NCBI GenBank assembly: GCA_028285525.1
Contig: JANQOZ010000001.1
Location: 47,667 to 111,666 of the forward strand
Source: Lysobacterales bacterium
GTDB taxonomy: Bacteria > Pseudomonadota > Gammaproteobacteria > Xanthomonadales > SZUA-38
Direction of reading: 5' to 3'
DNA length: 64,000 bases
Every line of letters begins with the position of its first letter. Position 1 is the stretch's first letter. Shown piece after piece: positions 50,155-59,657 of this stretch. Below the pieces are notes generated by a model. It ran no database searches. It was not told the DNA's origin and was given only the letters and a program-made list of their open reading frames with translations. Made by a program: the position numbers and the translations under genes.

Positions 50155-52050
50155 CTATTGCTCCGGTTCGTTCAGATGGCCCAGCAGCAGCTCCTGAGTC
50201 TTTGCAAGGCAGCTCTCAACGTCCGCAAACACGGCCTCGATGCCACGCCGATTGCCCGCTTTGCCCGCGGTTTCGAGGTAGTGGGTCCACTGCTTCAGGC
50301 GCCTTGCGCCAAATGATTGCGCGGCACTCTTGATGGGATGCGCGTGGCGAGCAACGTCGTCGACACGCTCCTCGGCAAGCGCCAGCCTGATCTGCGCAAG
50401 CCGGACGCGCGCTTCTTTGAGAAAGGCATTGGCGATCTCGGGAATGATGGAGCGATCGACCTCCTTCTCGAGCCGCCTGAGGTCCCCCGGCTCGAAAATC
50501 GGAATCGCGTTGAGCTCGCGCAGCTGCTCCTGATCCCGCATCGTCTGAGTGCGCGTGCCCCAGTGTTCGATCGTTTGCTTGAGCTTTTCCCGGTCCACGG
50601 GCTTGGCGAGGTAGTCCACCATCCCGGCCGCCTCGCAGGCGTCGCGATCGACCGACAGGGTGTTGGCTGTCACGGCAATGAGCGGGGCCAGGTTTTTGCC
50701 GACCGAATCGCGCTGAATCTCCCTGGATGCCTCGATACCGTCCATGCCGGGCATCTGAATATCCATCAGGATCACGTCAAACGGGACCTGCTTTGCCGTC
50801 TGAATCGCCTCACGGCCGGAGCTTACGGTGGTGACGCGATGGCCGAGCTTTCGACACATGCTCGCGGTGACCATCTGGTTGGCGGTGCTGTCGTCAACCA
50901 CCAGAACACGCCGACCGCCGTCATCCTCTTTGCCCCAGAACCCGGCCCGTTCACGTTCATGCTGAGGGAGCAGAATCTGGCGCAGCAGGCGGTAGCTGGA
51001 TTCGGGATAGCGAAAAATATAGGCGCTCGGATGCTCATTCGCCTGAATCGCGTTCAGCGACTCGTCGCTGGTACAGAGCACCACCACCAGCTCGGCCTCC
51101 GTGCCCTCCAACACGTCCTTGATGTCAGACGATTCAGGGTCGATGAGCACGGCCCGGGCCTCGGAACGCGACTCCCGCTCTCGGCTCAAGCCCCAGTCGC
51201 TGAGCAAATCGGTCAGCCCGGGTTCCCGTTCGGCTTTGGTATTGGCAAGCCGAACCTGGGTCTCGCGCGCCGCCTGTCGCAGGCGGTTCATCGCTCCGTC
51301 CTTTTTGGGCGTGACGATAGCGCCAGGCAAAATCAGATTGATCTGCGTTCCACTCTCATCCGCCTTGGCCATCAGCCTGCCGCCCAGCATGGCGGCACCC
51401 TTCATGGCTACGTAGAGCCCGAGACCTGGCTCTGCAGCTAAGCCCTGCCCTCCTTTGCCGTTGATGAGATCCACCAGACCTTCCGGCATGCCTGGTCCCT
51501 GGTCACGAACGCTGATGATCACGTTGCCGGTTGATCGGCCGGCCGCGATGCGGATTTCGCCCGGATTGGCGTAGAGCACCGCGTTCTCGACCAGATTGAT
51601 CAGCACCTGCCGAAGGCGGCCCGGATCACATTGAATCCAGCGCGACCCGGCCCTGGACACCTGGGCGCGGATGGACTGACCTCGATCGGTCGCCTGCACC
51701 CGATACAGGTCCAAGAGCTCCTCGAGCAGGGTGGGCACAAATATCTCTGCGTCTTCGAGCTCAGCGAGTCCGGATTCGATGTCGTTGAGGTCGATCAGCT
51801 GATTGATTCGGTTACGGAGATCAGCACCCTCCTTTTCGATCACCGACACCAGTTCCGCCTGCTCCCCGTCCATCGACGTGTCGTTGAGAAGAGTCGCTGC
51901 GCTCAGGAGCGCATTCAGTCCATTGCGCAGATCAAAGTTGAACCGCGCAATCCAGGCGGACGGATCCGGCACCGTGGCAGGTTCAGACTGTGGTTGAGCA
52001 TCATCACGAGACTCGGGCGCAGCCTGAGGAACAATCGAATCTACTTCCAT
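50155..52050 (-). CDS. Kinase-like hybrid protein: degenerate HisKA-HATPase-degenerate REC-REC-HPt
   Basis: 'WIARFNFDLRNGLNALLSAATLL' (no His), NLVENAVLYANPGEIRI, DQGPGMPEG; REC 'VLVVDDSTANQMVTASMCRKLGHRVTTVSSGREAIQ...DVILMDIQMPGMDGIEA'; HPt 'HAHPIKSAAQSFGARRL'. Confidence 0.9.
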   Translation of the reverse strand: MEVDSIVPQAAPESRDDAQPQSEPATVPDPSAWIARFNFDLRNGLNALLSAATLLNDTSMDGEQAELVSVIEKEGADLRNRINQLIDLNDIESGLAELEDAEIFVPTLLEELLDLYRVQATDRGQSIRAQVSRAGSRWIQCDPGRLRQVLINLVENAVLYANPGEIRIAAGRSTGNVIISVRDQGPGMPEGLVDLINGKGGQGLAAEPGLGLYVAMKGAAMLGGRLMAKADESGTQINLILPGAIVTPKKDGAMNRLRQAARETQVRLANTKAEREPGLTDLLSDWGLSRERESRSEARAVLIDPESSDIKDVLEGTEAELVVVLCTSDESLNAIQANEHPSAYIFRYPESSYRLLRQILLPQHERERAGFWGKEDDGGRRVLVVDDSTANQMVTASMCRKLGHRVTTVSSGREAIQTAKQVPFDVILMDIQMPGMDGIEASREIQRDSVGKNLAPLIAVTANTLSVDRDACEAAGMVDYLAKPVDREKLKQTIEHWGTRTQTMRDQEQLRELNAIPIFEPGDLRRLEKEVDRSIIPEIANAFLKEARVRLAQIRLALAEERVDDVARHAHPIKSAAQSFGARRLKQWTHYLETAGKAGNRRGIEAVFADVESCLAKTQELLLGHLNEPEQ

Positions 52051-52306
52051 CCGTAGTTATTCGGCGGTTTTGGAGAATAATTGAGCCATCTGGTAAAGGC
52101 AGTGAGGCATTTGAGGAGGGACATATCCGATTCACACAGCGGCTTCGGAAATGGCGGCACGCCCGGGCATATTCAGACAACTATGGGCTTTTCGGCGAGA
52201 CGCACAGCCTAGCGGTAGGCTTCGCAAAAAAGGTGATAAATTGAGGGCGTGCGCAAGCATTCAGTCATTCTTGGCGCCGCGGCGCTGATACTTCACCCGA
52301 GCACCC

Positions 52307-53212
52307 ATGCTGAAAGCAGCTCTTAATCATTGGATCAGCATTTTGGTTCAAGCGGTTCGCATATGGCTGGACAGCAACGCGTTTGCGATCGCCGGTTCAC
52401 TGGCTTTCTTCACGCTGTTCTCCATTGCGCCGGTTGTCATCGTTATCGTCAGCATCATCGGCTTCTTCTTCGGTGAGGAGGCCGCACAAGGTCAGATTGT
52501 TGTGCAGCTCGAGCAGACGATTGGTACCGAAGCGGCAACGGCCGTGCAGACCGCTGTGGCGCAGTCGCAGCTTCAGGGAGGAGGAATCTGGGCGACGACG
52601 GCTGGCGTACTGGCCATGCTGGTGGGTGCAACAACGGTTTTCGCACAGATGCAGACGGCCCTGAACACCATCTGGGGTGTCGCCCCAAGACCTTCGCGCA
52701 ACAGCCTGCTTCGATTGATCCGCAAGCGCGTGGCCTCGCTGACCATCGTGCTCGCTATCGGCTTCATCATGCTGGTATCGCTATCGCTCAGCCTTGCGGT
52801 GAACGCCGCGGTTCAGCTTGTGAGCGGATGGCTGCCGTGGCAGGAGACGGTGCTTCGAATTCTCGAGCTGGGGGTGTCGCTGGCGGTGATTTCATTCCTG
52901 TTTATGGTGATCTTTAAGAGTTTGCCGGACGTTCGACTCAAATGGTCGGACGTCCTGCTCGGGGGCGTAGTGACCGCGGTGTTGTTTACGGTCGGGCGGT
53001 CTCTGATTGCCCTTTATCTCGCCTACACCGCTACGGCATCGACATTCGGCGCAGCGGCCTCTCTTGTCCTGCTGCTGCTCTGGGTGAACTACTCGTCACT
53101 GATTCTCTTGTTTGGCGCCGCATTTACCCGCGCCCGATTCGAGGCCAGCGGAGGGACCATCATCCCGCGCAGCGTGGCCGTTCGGGTGCACAAGAGCCTG
53201 GTTGAGGAATAG
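52307..53212 (+). CDS. YihY/BrkB family inner-membrane protein
   Basis: 301 aa; 'GSLAFFTLFSIAPVVIVIVSIIGFFFGEEAAQGQIV', 'GAAASLVLLLLWVNYSSLILLFGAAFTRA'. Confidence 0.92.
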   Translation: MLKAALNHWISILVQAVRIWLDSNAFAIAGSLAFFTLFSIAPVVIVIVSIIGFFFGEEAAQGQIVVQLEQTIGTEAATAVQTAVAQSQLQGGGIWATTAGVLAMLVGATTVFAQMQTALNTIWGVAPRPSRNSLLRLIRKRVASLTIVLAIGFIMLVSLSLSLAVNAAVQLVSGWLPWQETVLRILELGVSLAVISFLFMVIFKSLPDVRLKWSDVLLGGVVTAVLFTVGRSLIALYLAYTATASTFGAAASLVLLLLWVNYSSLILLFGAAFTRARFEASGGTIIPRSVAVRVHKSLVEE

Positions 53213-53289
53213 GATTCGCCCGAGACGCAGATCGACTTCGCGCCACCCCGACTGCAGCGCGCCGAGAAACGGCGCTTTTGAAACCGCCG

Positions 53290-54195
53290 CTACTTTCGAT
53301 ATTTGTCGATGATCGCCGCGTCCATCCACATGATGTCCTCGTCCTGGGTAAAGAAGAAGTACTTGCCGTCGGGCGTCACCATGGGGCAATAGTCGGCTTC
53401 GGGAGAGTTGATGCCGTCCTCCAGGTGAATGCCTTTGCCCCACGTGCCGTCGTCCTGACGGAAGCTGACGTACAGATCACTGCTGCCGAGGCCGTCGGGG
53501 CGTTCCGCTGACACGTGAATGATGTACGTTTCGTCGGGGCTCACATAGATGTCACCCTCGTCGGTCGGCCCGTTGATCCCCGGGCCCAGGTTGACCGGCG
53601 TTTCGAAGGCGCCGTCTCTGAACTGGGCGCGGTAGCTGTCTCGCCGGCCGAACGTGTCTTCGCGCTCCGCAGAAAAATAGAGGCTGCCGTCGGCGACCAG
53701 CAGGGGGTAAAGCTCATGCCCCAGCCCGTTGATATGAGACCCGAGCGGCTCCGGCGTCAGCAACCCATGACGCGTTACGCGGCTACGCCAGATGTTGTAT
53801 CGATCCAGCGAATAACCGGCCAGGGGCCGGTCGGAAATGAAATAAACCCAGGCGCCGTCCGGGGAAAACGCCATGTCTGCATCACGGTGGCCAGGATAGG
53901 TCTTGGAGGGCGGCGCCATGAGCGGCTCGCGCCACAAGCCATCGTCGCGCTGAGAGGTGTAGAACATCTTGAAGGTGCCATCGATCGTCCGGCTGAACAT
54001 GAAAATCCGTCCGTTCGGCGAAAAAACCGCGTTCAGCTCCCGCTCACCCTCAAGCGAAACCAGGCCTGGCGCGAAGACCACCGGGGTCATGCCCGGCGGC
54101 TCCTGGCCCAGATACGGACCGGACAGCTCGGGCCAGGAATCCTGGGCAGAAGCAGCGAAGGACAGCAGAACAGCGAGACAGCAAAGATGGCGCAC
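53290..54195 (-). CDS. PD40/TolB-like exported protein
   Basis: 301 aa; signal peptide; 'ADMAFSPDGAWVYFISDRP', 'DIYVSPDETYIIHVSAERPDGLGSSDLYVSF', 'PMVTPDGKYFFFTQDEDIMWMDA'. Confidence 0.85.
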   Translation of the reverse strand: MRHLCCLAVLLSFAASAQDSWPELSGPYLGQEPPGMTPVVFAPGLVSLEGERELNAVFSPNGRIFMFSRTIDGTFKMFYTSQRDDGLWREPLMAPPSKTYPGHRDADMAFSPDGAWVYFISDRPLAGYSLDRYNIWRSRVTRHGLLTPEPLGSHINGLGHELYPLLVADGSLYFSAEREDTFGRRDSYRAQFRDGAFETPVNLGPGINGPTDEGDIYVSPDETYIIHVSAERPDGLGSSDLYVSFRQDDGTWGKGIHLEDGINSPEADYCPMVTPDGKYFFFTQDEDIMWMDAAIIDKYRK

Positions 54196-54275
54196 GGTAG
54201 TTACTCCAGCAAAAAGGTGAGGCTAGGCGAGCCTGAAAAAGGTTGAAAGCACCAAAAGTCAGGCCTGCCGTGGAG

Positions 54276-55523
54276 CTAGCCGCCTTCGGCGCAGCCGGGA
54301 TAGGCGCCCACGCGCTCCGTCAGCTCATCACAGAGCGACTTTGCCTCGGCCATGTCGCCCGCTGCGGCCAGCAGCTGCGCCAGACGAGACGTTGCTTCCG
54401 GCTCAAAAGGCGCCAGCGTCAGCACCCGCCGATACCAGAGTTCCGCGTCGGCCGTTTGGCCAAGCTCCTGGTAGCGCTCACCGATCGCCACGCCAAACGC
54501 CGCTTGCCATGGCCCGACCCGCTGCGGTTCATACTCATACGCTCGCGTCATGGCCGACCACGCCTGCTCAAAATACTCGATGGCTGCAGCCGGTTCTCCG
54601 CGCAGCGTGGCGATTTCACCGAGATTGGCCATTGCGGCCCAGGCGTCTGCATCAAGCTGGAGCACCTGTTGATAGAGCTCTGCAGCGCGATCGAGCTCCC
54701 CTCTGGCGGACACTGTGAACGCCAGCGCCTTGAGTGCGTCCGGGTCGTTCGGGGCTTGCCGGACGGCTCGCTCCGCCATTCCCACTGCCCGCGTCAGAAT
54801 CGCCGCGGCCTCTGGCCCTCGAGTCAGACCCCGACCCAGCGCCTCGCTGAGCGAGCTGGCGCCCTCCACCGTGGCGCTGCGCGGCCAGCGCACCACGCGC
54901 TGCACCAGCGCATTGGCAAGCCCCGCCTGGGCGCCACTGTGACCCGGCTCTTCGGCGAGAACCCGCTCGTACAGTCCGATCGCCGCTTCATTGTCAGCCC
55001 GCGTAAAGCGCATATAGAGATCGTCGGCCCGCGCGATCTGTTGCTCGAAGCGGCTGTCTGAAACAGGCGTTGGGCCATCAGGACTCCAGCGAGCCCACAG
55101 CAGGCCGATCGCCAGCAGCACCCCGGCGGCGACCCAAACCAGCGGCCGGCGCATCTTGCTCTGAGGAAGGGCCTCAACCACTTCGATCAGCCGATAACCG
55201 CGCTTCGGCAGGGTTTCGATAAAACGTGGTTCCGAGGCAGAATCGCCGAGTGCGCGCCGCAGCCGAGAGATCGCGCGGGCGACCGTATCTTCTCCCACAA
55301 CGGCACCTGCCCAAACGGTCGCTTCTATATCGCCCCGGGACCACACCTGCCCTGGCTTGCCGGCAAGGAGCAACAGCAGCTCCATCAGCTTGGGCTCAAG
55401 CGAGCGCTGCTCGTTGGCTGATGACAGGCGGCCGGTTGCGGGGTCGACCTGCCAGGGGCCCAACCGGAAGGGAGAAAGCCGGGAAACGCGACCGGCGGCA
55501 GCATGTTTGGCGTCCTGAGACAT
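54276..55523 (-). CDS. CadC-like transcriptional regulator: winged HTH (OmpR/PhoB-type)-TM-TPR
   Basis: 'FRLGPWQVDPATGRLSSANEQRSLEPKLMELLLLLAGKPGQVWSRGDIEATVW...SRLRRALGD...FIETLPKRGYRLI'; TM 'LVWVAAGVLLAIGLLWA'; C-terminal TPRs. Confidence 0.9.
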   Translation of the reverse strand: MSQDAKHAAAGRVSRLSPFRLGPWQVDPATGRLSSANEQRSLEPKLMELLLLLAGKPGQVWSRGDIEATVWAGAVVGEDTVARAISRLRRALGDSASEPRFIETLPKRGYRLIEVVEALPQSKMRRPLVWVAAGVLLAIGLLWARWSPDGPTPVSDSRFEQQIARADDLYMRFTRADNEAAIGLYERVLAEEPGHSGAQAGLANALVQRVVRWPRSATVEGASSLSEALGRGLTRGPEAAAILTRAVGMAERAVRQAPNDPDALKALAFTVSARGELDRAAELYQQVLQLDADAWAAMANLGEIATLRGEPAAAIEYFEQAWSAMTRAYEYEPQRVGPWQAAFGVAIGERYQELGQTADAELWYRRVLTLAPFEPEATSRLAQLLAAAGDMAEAKSLCDELTERVGAYPGCAEGG

Positions 55524-55654
55524 GCCAAAATTATCCCATAAGCTGCTGATTTTTATTATGTCAGGGTTTCGTCAGGAAAACGGGACCTGGCTGACATGGT
55601 CGGCAACAACCGCAATTGATCTACTGGCCGTCCTGAAACCTGAGATCACCTGTC

Positions 55655-57121
55655 ATGCACTCAATACGCCGGCATATTTTCGCCTTCGCTTTAGTCCTCA
55701 GCTCGGCTAGCGGTCCTGCTGCCGCTGCGGATGTCGACTGGGAACAGACGTTCCAGCCAAAGCAGCTTCAGGAGGATTTTGCGAGTCTGTATCGGGGACT
55801 CCGAAGCGCCCACGCGGATCTTTACGCCCATCGAAGCAAGGCAGCCTACGATCAGCGCTACGAGACAATGCTGAAGCGCTTTACCCGGCCGCTGACGCGG
55901 CTTGAAACGCAGCTTGCCTTCCAGCGTTTTGCGGCCTACGGCAACGTGGCGCATTCGCGTATCGAGTTTCCCAGTTCGGCCTTCGACGCGTTCCGCGCCC
56001 GCGGTGGCCGCAGCTTTCCCATCTATCTGCGTATCGTCGACGGCGTGGCTTACGTCGGCGAAAACTACTCGGGAGACGAACGTATCGAGGTTGGTGATGA
56101 GATCGTGGCCATCAACACCACGCCGATGACGCGCTGGCTGGAACGCACCGGCGAGCTGATCTCGGCGGATACGCCCTATATTGCTCACTCGCTGCAGGAG
56201 TTTACGTTCCCGCGTGATCTGTGGGCGGTGGCCGGGGAGATCGATCAATTTGAGCTCTCGCTTCGTCGCGGCGAAAAGCTCAAAAACGTCACGATCAACG
56301 CCAGCACGCGCGACGAGCAGCAGAAGGCAGCGGCTGAGCAACCGGAGGTGTTTACGCTCGACAGCAGCGAACGAAGCTACCGCATGGTGGACACAGCCAT
56401 CGGGTACCTGCGACCTGGCCCTTTCTACAACGCGGAGCAGCCCGGTGCAGTCTGGGACAACGCGGCCTTCGGCACCTTCATCGATGAAGCTTTCGAGTCT
56501 CTACTGGAAAACGGCGCTGAGCAGCTGATCATTGATCTGCGCGAAAACCCCGGCGGGGACAATTCGTTCAGCGATTTGATGCTGACCTGGATTGCCAATA
56601 AACCCTTCCGCTTTTGCTCAGCTTTTCTGATTCGCTCCAGCGACGAGGCAGCGGCCTCCAACGCGGCTCGACTCGAACAACAGGCCGGCGCGGTCGAGAG
56701 CGTATCGAAGCTTTTCGCCGAACGGTACGCAACAACTCAGAGAGGCCAGTCCTTTGAATTCGACATCCCCTATGCCGAGCCCCGAGCCGGCAAGCGATTT
56801 ACCGGACAGGTGTTTGCATTGATTAATCGCCACAGCTACTCGAACGCCGTGAACGTGGCGGCGATCATTCAGGACTATCACTTTGGCATCATCGCGGGAG
56901 AAAAGACCTCGGATATGGCGACCACCTATGGCGCCATGGAGCAGTTCACGCTGCCGAACACCGGCATTGAGGTCGGGTTTCCCAAAGCGCACATCATCCG
57001 CCCTTCTGGAGAGCGGCGAGTTGATGGCGTGACGCCCGACTGGGTGATCCCATCTCCGATGGTTGCCGGGCGGACCGATGAGGTACTCGAAGCGCTGGTC
57101 GCCCGGATCAAAGCGGATTGA
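55655..57121 (+). CDS. S41 family peptidase-like exported protein
   Basis: 488 aa; signal peptide; 'LIIDLRENPGGDNSFSDLMLTWI', 'GQVFALINRHSYSNAVNVAAIIQDYHFGIIAGEKT'. Confidence 0.88.
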   Translation: MHSIRRHIFAFALVLSSASGPAAAADVDWEQTFQPKQLQEDFASLYRGLRSAHADLYAHRSKAAYDQRYETMLKRFTRPLTRLETQLAFQRFAAYGNVAHSRIEFPSSAFDAFRARGGRSFPIYLRIVDGVAYVGENYSGDERIEVGDEIVAINTTPMTRWLERTGELISADTPYIAHSLQEFTFPRDLWAVAGEIDQFELSLRRGEKLKNVTINASTRDEQQKAAAEQPEVFTLDSSERSYRMVDTAIGYLRPGPFYNAEQPGAVWDNAAFGTFIDEAFESLLENGAEQLIIDLRENPGGDNSFSDLMLTWIANKPFRFCSAFLIRSSDEAAASNAARLEQQAGAVESVSKLFAERYATTQRGQSFEFDIPYAEPRAGKRFTGQVFALINRHSYSNAVNVAAIIQDYHFGIIAGEKTSDMATTYGAMEQFTLPNTGIEVGFPKAHIIRPSGERRVDGVTPDWVIPSPMVAGRTDEVLEALVARIKAD

Positions 57122-57162
57122 TGTTGGGCGGCTGAGCCGGGAAGATACGCGCTCCAAAGACT

Positions 57163-57804
57163 TTGGCTGTATCGAGCAGAACCCGAATCGTGACTCTGGC
57201 TCCCTGGCGTTCCCCCATCGCTCGCGCTCTGCACCGAAATCGTTCCCTGCCCGCCGCGCGCTACCTTCAGCTCGCGACGGTAAGGGAGAACGGACTGCCG
57301 GCCAATCGCACGATCGTGTTTCGCGGCTTTGTGCCCGATCCGTTCCTTGAGGAGGGACGGCTGGAAAACACGCTTCAGTTCATCACCGATCGCCGCAGCG
57401 AAAAGGTGCTGGAGCTTCAACACAACGCGACGGCTGAGGCTTGCTGGTATTTCCCTAAAACCCGGGAGCAGTTCCGCCTCTCCGGGCAGGTAGAGCTGGT
57501 TATGGCGCCGGGAAGCGCCACCGAAGCCGATGTGATGGCCTCCCTGCGTGCGCACCTGTGGCAGTCTATCTCGGACAGTGCGCGCAGCCAGTTTGCCTGG
57601 CCCCATCCCGCCAAACCCCGAGCAGGCTCAGAGGCTTTTGAGCTTGAGCCGCCCGACAGCCAACATCCGCTGGAGGATTTTGTTGTGCTGCTGCTGGCAC
57701 CGGACAAGGTGGATCATCTGGAGCTGCGGGGCGAGCCGCAGAACCGAACCCGCTTCTGGCTGGACGCCGCTGGGCACTGGCAGACAGAAGCGGTGAACCC
57801 CTAG
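57163..57804 (+). CDS. Pyridoxamine 5'-phosphate oxidase family protein (Alr4036-like FMN-binding)
   Basis: 'APWRSPIARALHRNRSLPAARYLQLATVRENGLPANRTIVFRGF'; true start may be GTG at 57190. Confidence 0.85.
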   Translation: MAVSSRTRIVTLAPWRSPIARALHRNRSLPAARYLQLATVRENGLPANRTIVFRGFVPDPFLEEGRLENTLQFITDRRSEKVLELQHNATAEACWYFPKTREQFRLSGQVELVMAPGSATEADVMASLRAHLWQSISDSARSQFAWPHPAKPRAGSEAFELEPPDSQHPLEDFVVLLLAPDKVDHLELRGEPQNRTRFWLDAAGHWQTEAVNP

Positions 57805-57816
57805 TACCCGAGGCGT

Positions 57817-58653
57817 TCAGGCCGCGGAGTGCCCCTCGCGGTATACCGTGTAGTCGAGGTTGCGCGGCTGCTGCGTGGAAAAGGACAGCAGCGCAAGCAG
57901 CTGAAAGTAGAGGCTGTGCGAGACCCCTTTGAGATGCTCAAACTCGAACGCCTTCAGTGAAATGCTGAGCATGGCAAACACCGTCGCCGCGATGCTGATC
58001 AGGAGCAATAGCCGAGCCAGCTGCGTCAGGTGACGCTGGCGATCACTCGGGTCCAGATAGGGGTCCAGCTTCTTCCCGTGAACCTGCAGGAACAGGGCAC
58101 CGATAAAGCCCAGATTCATCGCGGTGATGATCGCGACGTTCCAGTAGCCGCCAAACCAGTCGTAGTCGAACTGATCGACGTACGGCACAAACGCCAGCAG
58201 CATCAGATAGACAACGCCGGCGACGACAAGAAGTCCGCGCGGAACAACGTCCAGCATGCGGCGGGGCGTCAGCCCCGCAGACCGGGTGGTGGCGCTGTCG
58301 CGCATGAGCTGAAGCTCAGAACGTCGACTGACCTCCCAGAAAACCAGCGGAAGGTATTGGAGCAGACCGTACCAGATCGCAATCGCGTGATCCCACGCGC
58401 CATCGCGCGGCGTGCCGAGCAGCACGGCCAGGATGATCAGACCGATACACCCGACCACCGTGTTGGCGGTGAGGAACCGACGCTGCACCCGCTCATAGTG
58501 TTTCGGCGGAAACGGATAAAGCCGCGGATACTCTGAAGGCGGATAGTCTCGCTGTACGGCGCGCATGTTGCTCACACTCTTGCGGGCCATCCAGCCGGAG
58601 ATCAGAACAATCTGGCAGAAAAACGCAAAACAAAATAAGAGTTGGTTATGCAT
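57817..58653 (-). CDS. Uncharacterised multi-TM membrane protein
   Basis: 278 aa with several hydrophobic segments; 9 bp downstream of the GntR gene stop. Confidence 0.75.
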   Translation of the reverse strand: MHNQLLFCFAFFCQIVLISGWMARKSVSNMRAVQRDYPPSEYPRLYPFPPKHYERVQRRFLTANTVVGCIGLIILAVLLGTPRDGAWDHAIAIWYGLLQYLPLVFWEVSRRSELQLMRDSATTRSAGLTPRRMLDVVPRGLLVVAGVVYLMLLAFVPYVDQFDYDWFGGYWNVAIITAMNLGFIGALFLQVHGKKLDPYLDPSDRQRHLTQLARLLLLISIAATVFAMLSISLKAFEFEHLKGVSHSLYFQLLALLSFSTQQPRNLDYTVYREGHSAA

Positions 58654-58662
58654 AACTTTGTC

Positions 58663-59040
58663 CTAACGGGTTTGCTTCATGACTTGGCTGAAGCCAATTC
58701 GGATTTCGGATTCAGTGGCACCGATCTCGCGTAGCCGGTCGACCGTTTGAGTCAGCTCTTCCAAGACACGGGTGCCGATATCGACGCTGTTCTCGACACT
58801 CGCCTGCGGATGAACAAAAGTGCCTCGGACACCCCGCGCCTGGATCAGGCGGTCGCGCTCCAGCAGGCGATATGCCTTTGCCACGGTCTTGCTGTTCAGG
58901 TCGAGGTCATTGGCGAGCTGCCGAATCGAGGGCAGCGGATCGCCGGGTTTCTTGTGACCTCGCTCGATCACGCTTTTGAGCTGGGCAATCAGCTGCGCGT
59001 AAAGCGGATCCGGGCTTTCCAAATCGATGGTTATGTCCAT
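58663..59040 (-). CDS. GntR family transcriptional regulator (YtrA-like, short C-terminal domain)
   Basis: 125 aa; 'PLYAQLIAQLKSVIERGHKKPGDPLPSIRQLANDLDLNSKTVAKAYRLLERDRLIQARGVRGTFV'. Confidence 0.92.
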   Translation of the reverse strand: MDITIDLESPDPLYAQLIAQLKSVIERGHKKPGDPLPSIRQLANDLDLNSKTVAKAYRLLERDRLIQARGVRGTFVHPQASVENSVDIGTRVLEELTQTVDRLREIGATESEIRIGFSQVMKQTR

Positions 59041-59058
59041 TGAAGGCGGTGCACCATG

Positions 59059-59082
59059 TGTACCATGTGTGGTAATGGTACA
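59059..59082. promoter_or_regulatory. Palindromic operator candidate for the GntR regulator
   Basis: TGTACCAT-GTGTGGTA-ATGGTACA (8-bp perfect arms); nested TACCA-TGTG-TGGTA; 18 bp 5' of the GntR ATG. Confidence 0.7.
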
Positions 59083-59276
59083 TATATCTCATGGAAGTGC
59101 AAGCAAGCGGCACCCCGATGCGGGCGCTCGGGCCGGCGTTGGCAAGGCCAGCTGCGGCATTGCTGCGTTATTTCGGAGCGAATCCCGGCCAACACGGGCG
59201 TCGCAATCAGGTAGGATAGCGGCCGGCAAAAACAGCCCTGCGGCTGTTGTGATCCAACCACAGGAGTTCTGTTCCC

Positions 59277-59636
59277 TTGGAATTAAAAGGCAAAATCATC
59301 CAGGCGCTGCCGGAACAGTCCGGCACCTCTCAGCGGGGGCCCTGGCGTAAGCAGGAATACGTGATCGAAATCCCGGGCGACTACCCGAAGCAGGTGTGCT
59401 TCATGGCCTGGGGCGACAAAATTGACGAATTCGGTATTCAGGAAGGACAGGAGCTGACGGTCCACTTCGACCTGCAGAGCCGTGAGTACAACGGCCGCTG
59501 GTACACCGACGTGAAGGCCTGGCGCATTGAGTCAGGCAATGAGCAGCAGGAGGGTCCGCCGCCCGTCGACCCAGGCCAGCAGTTCGAGCCGCGCAGCGAA
59601 GCGCCACCCGATTTCGACGACGACGTTCCGTTCTAA
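59277..59636 (+). CDS. DUF3127 domain protein (TTG start)
   Basis: 119 aa; 'LKGKIIQALPEQSGTSQRGPWRKQEYVIEIPGDYPKQVCFMAWGDKIDEFGIQEGQELTVHFDLQSREYNGRWYTDVKAWRIE'; RBS AGGAG at 59262. Confidence 0.85.
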   Translation: MELKGKIIQALPEQSGTSQRGPWRKQEYVIEIPGDYPKQVCFMAWGDKIDEFGIQEGQELTVHFDLQSREYNGRWYTDVKAWRIESGNEQQEGPPPVDPGQQFEPRSEAPPDFDDDVPF

Positions 59637-59657
59637 GGCTGGAAAGTCATGGGCAGA

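Noticed and set aside
50317-51441. 374-aa plus-strand ORF
   Set aside because: Antisense to the pseudo-kinase/REC/HPt gene; shadow ORF in GC-rich DNA
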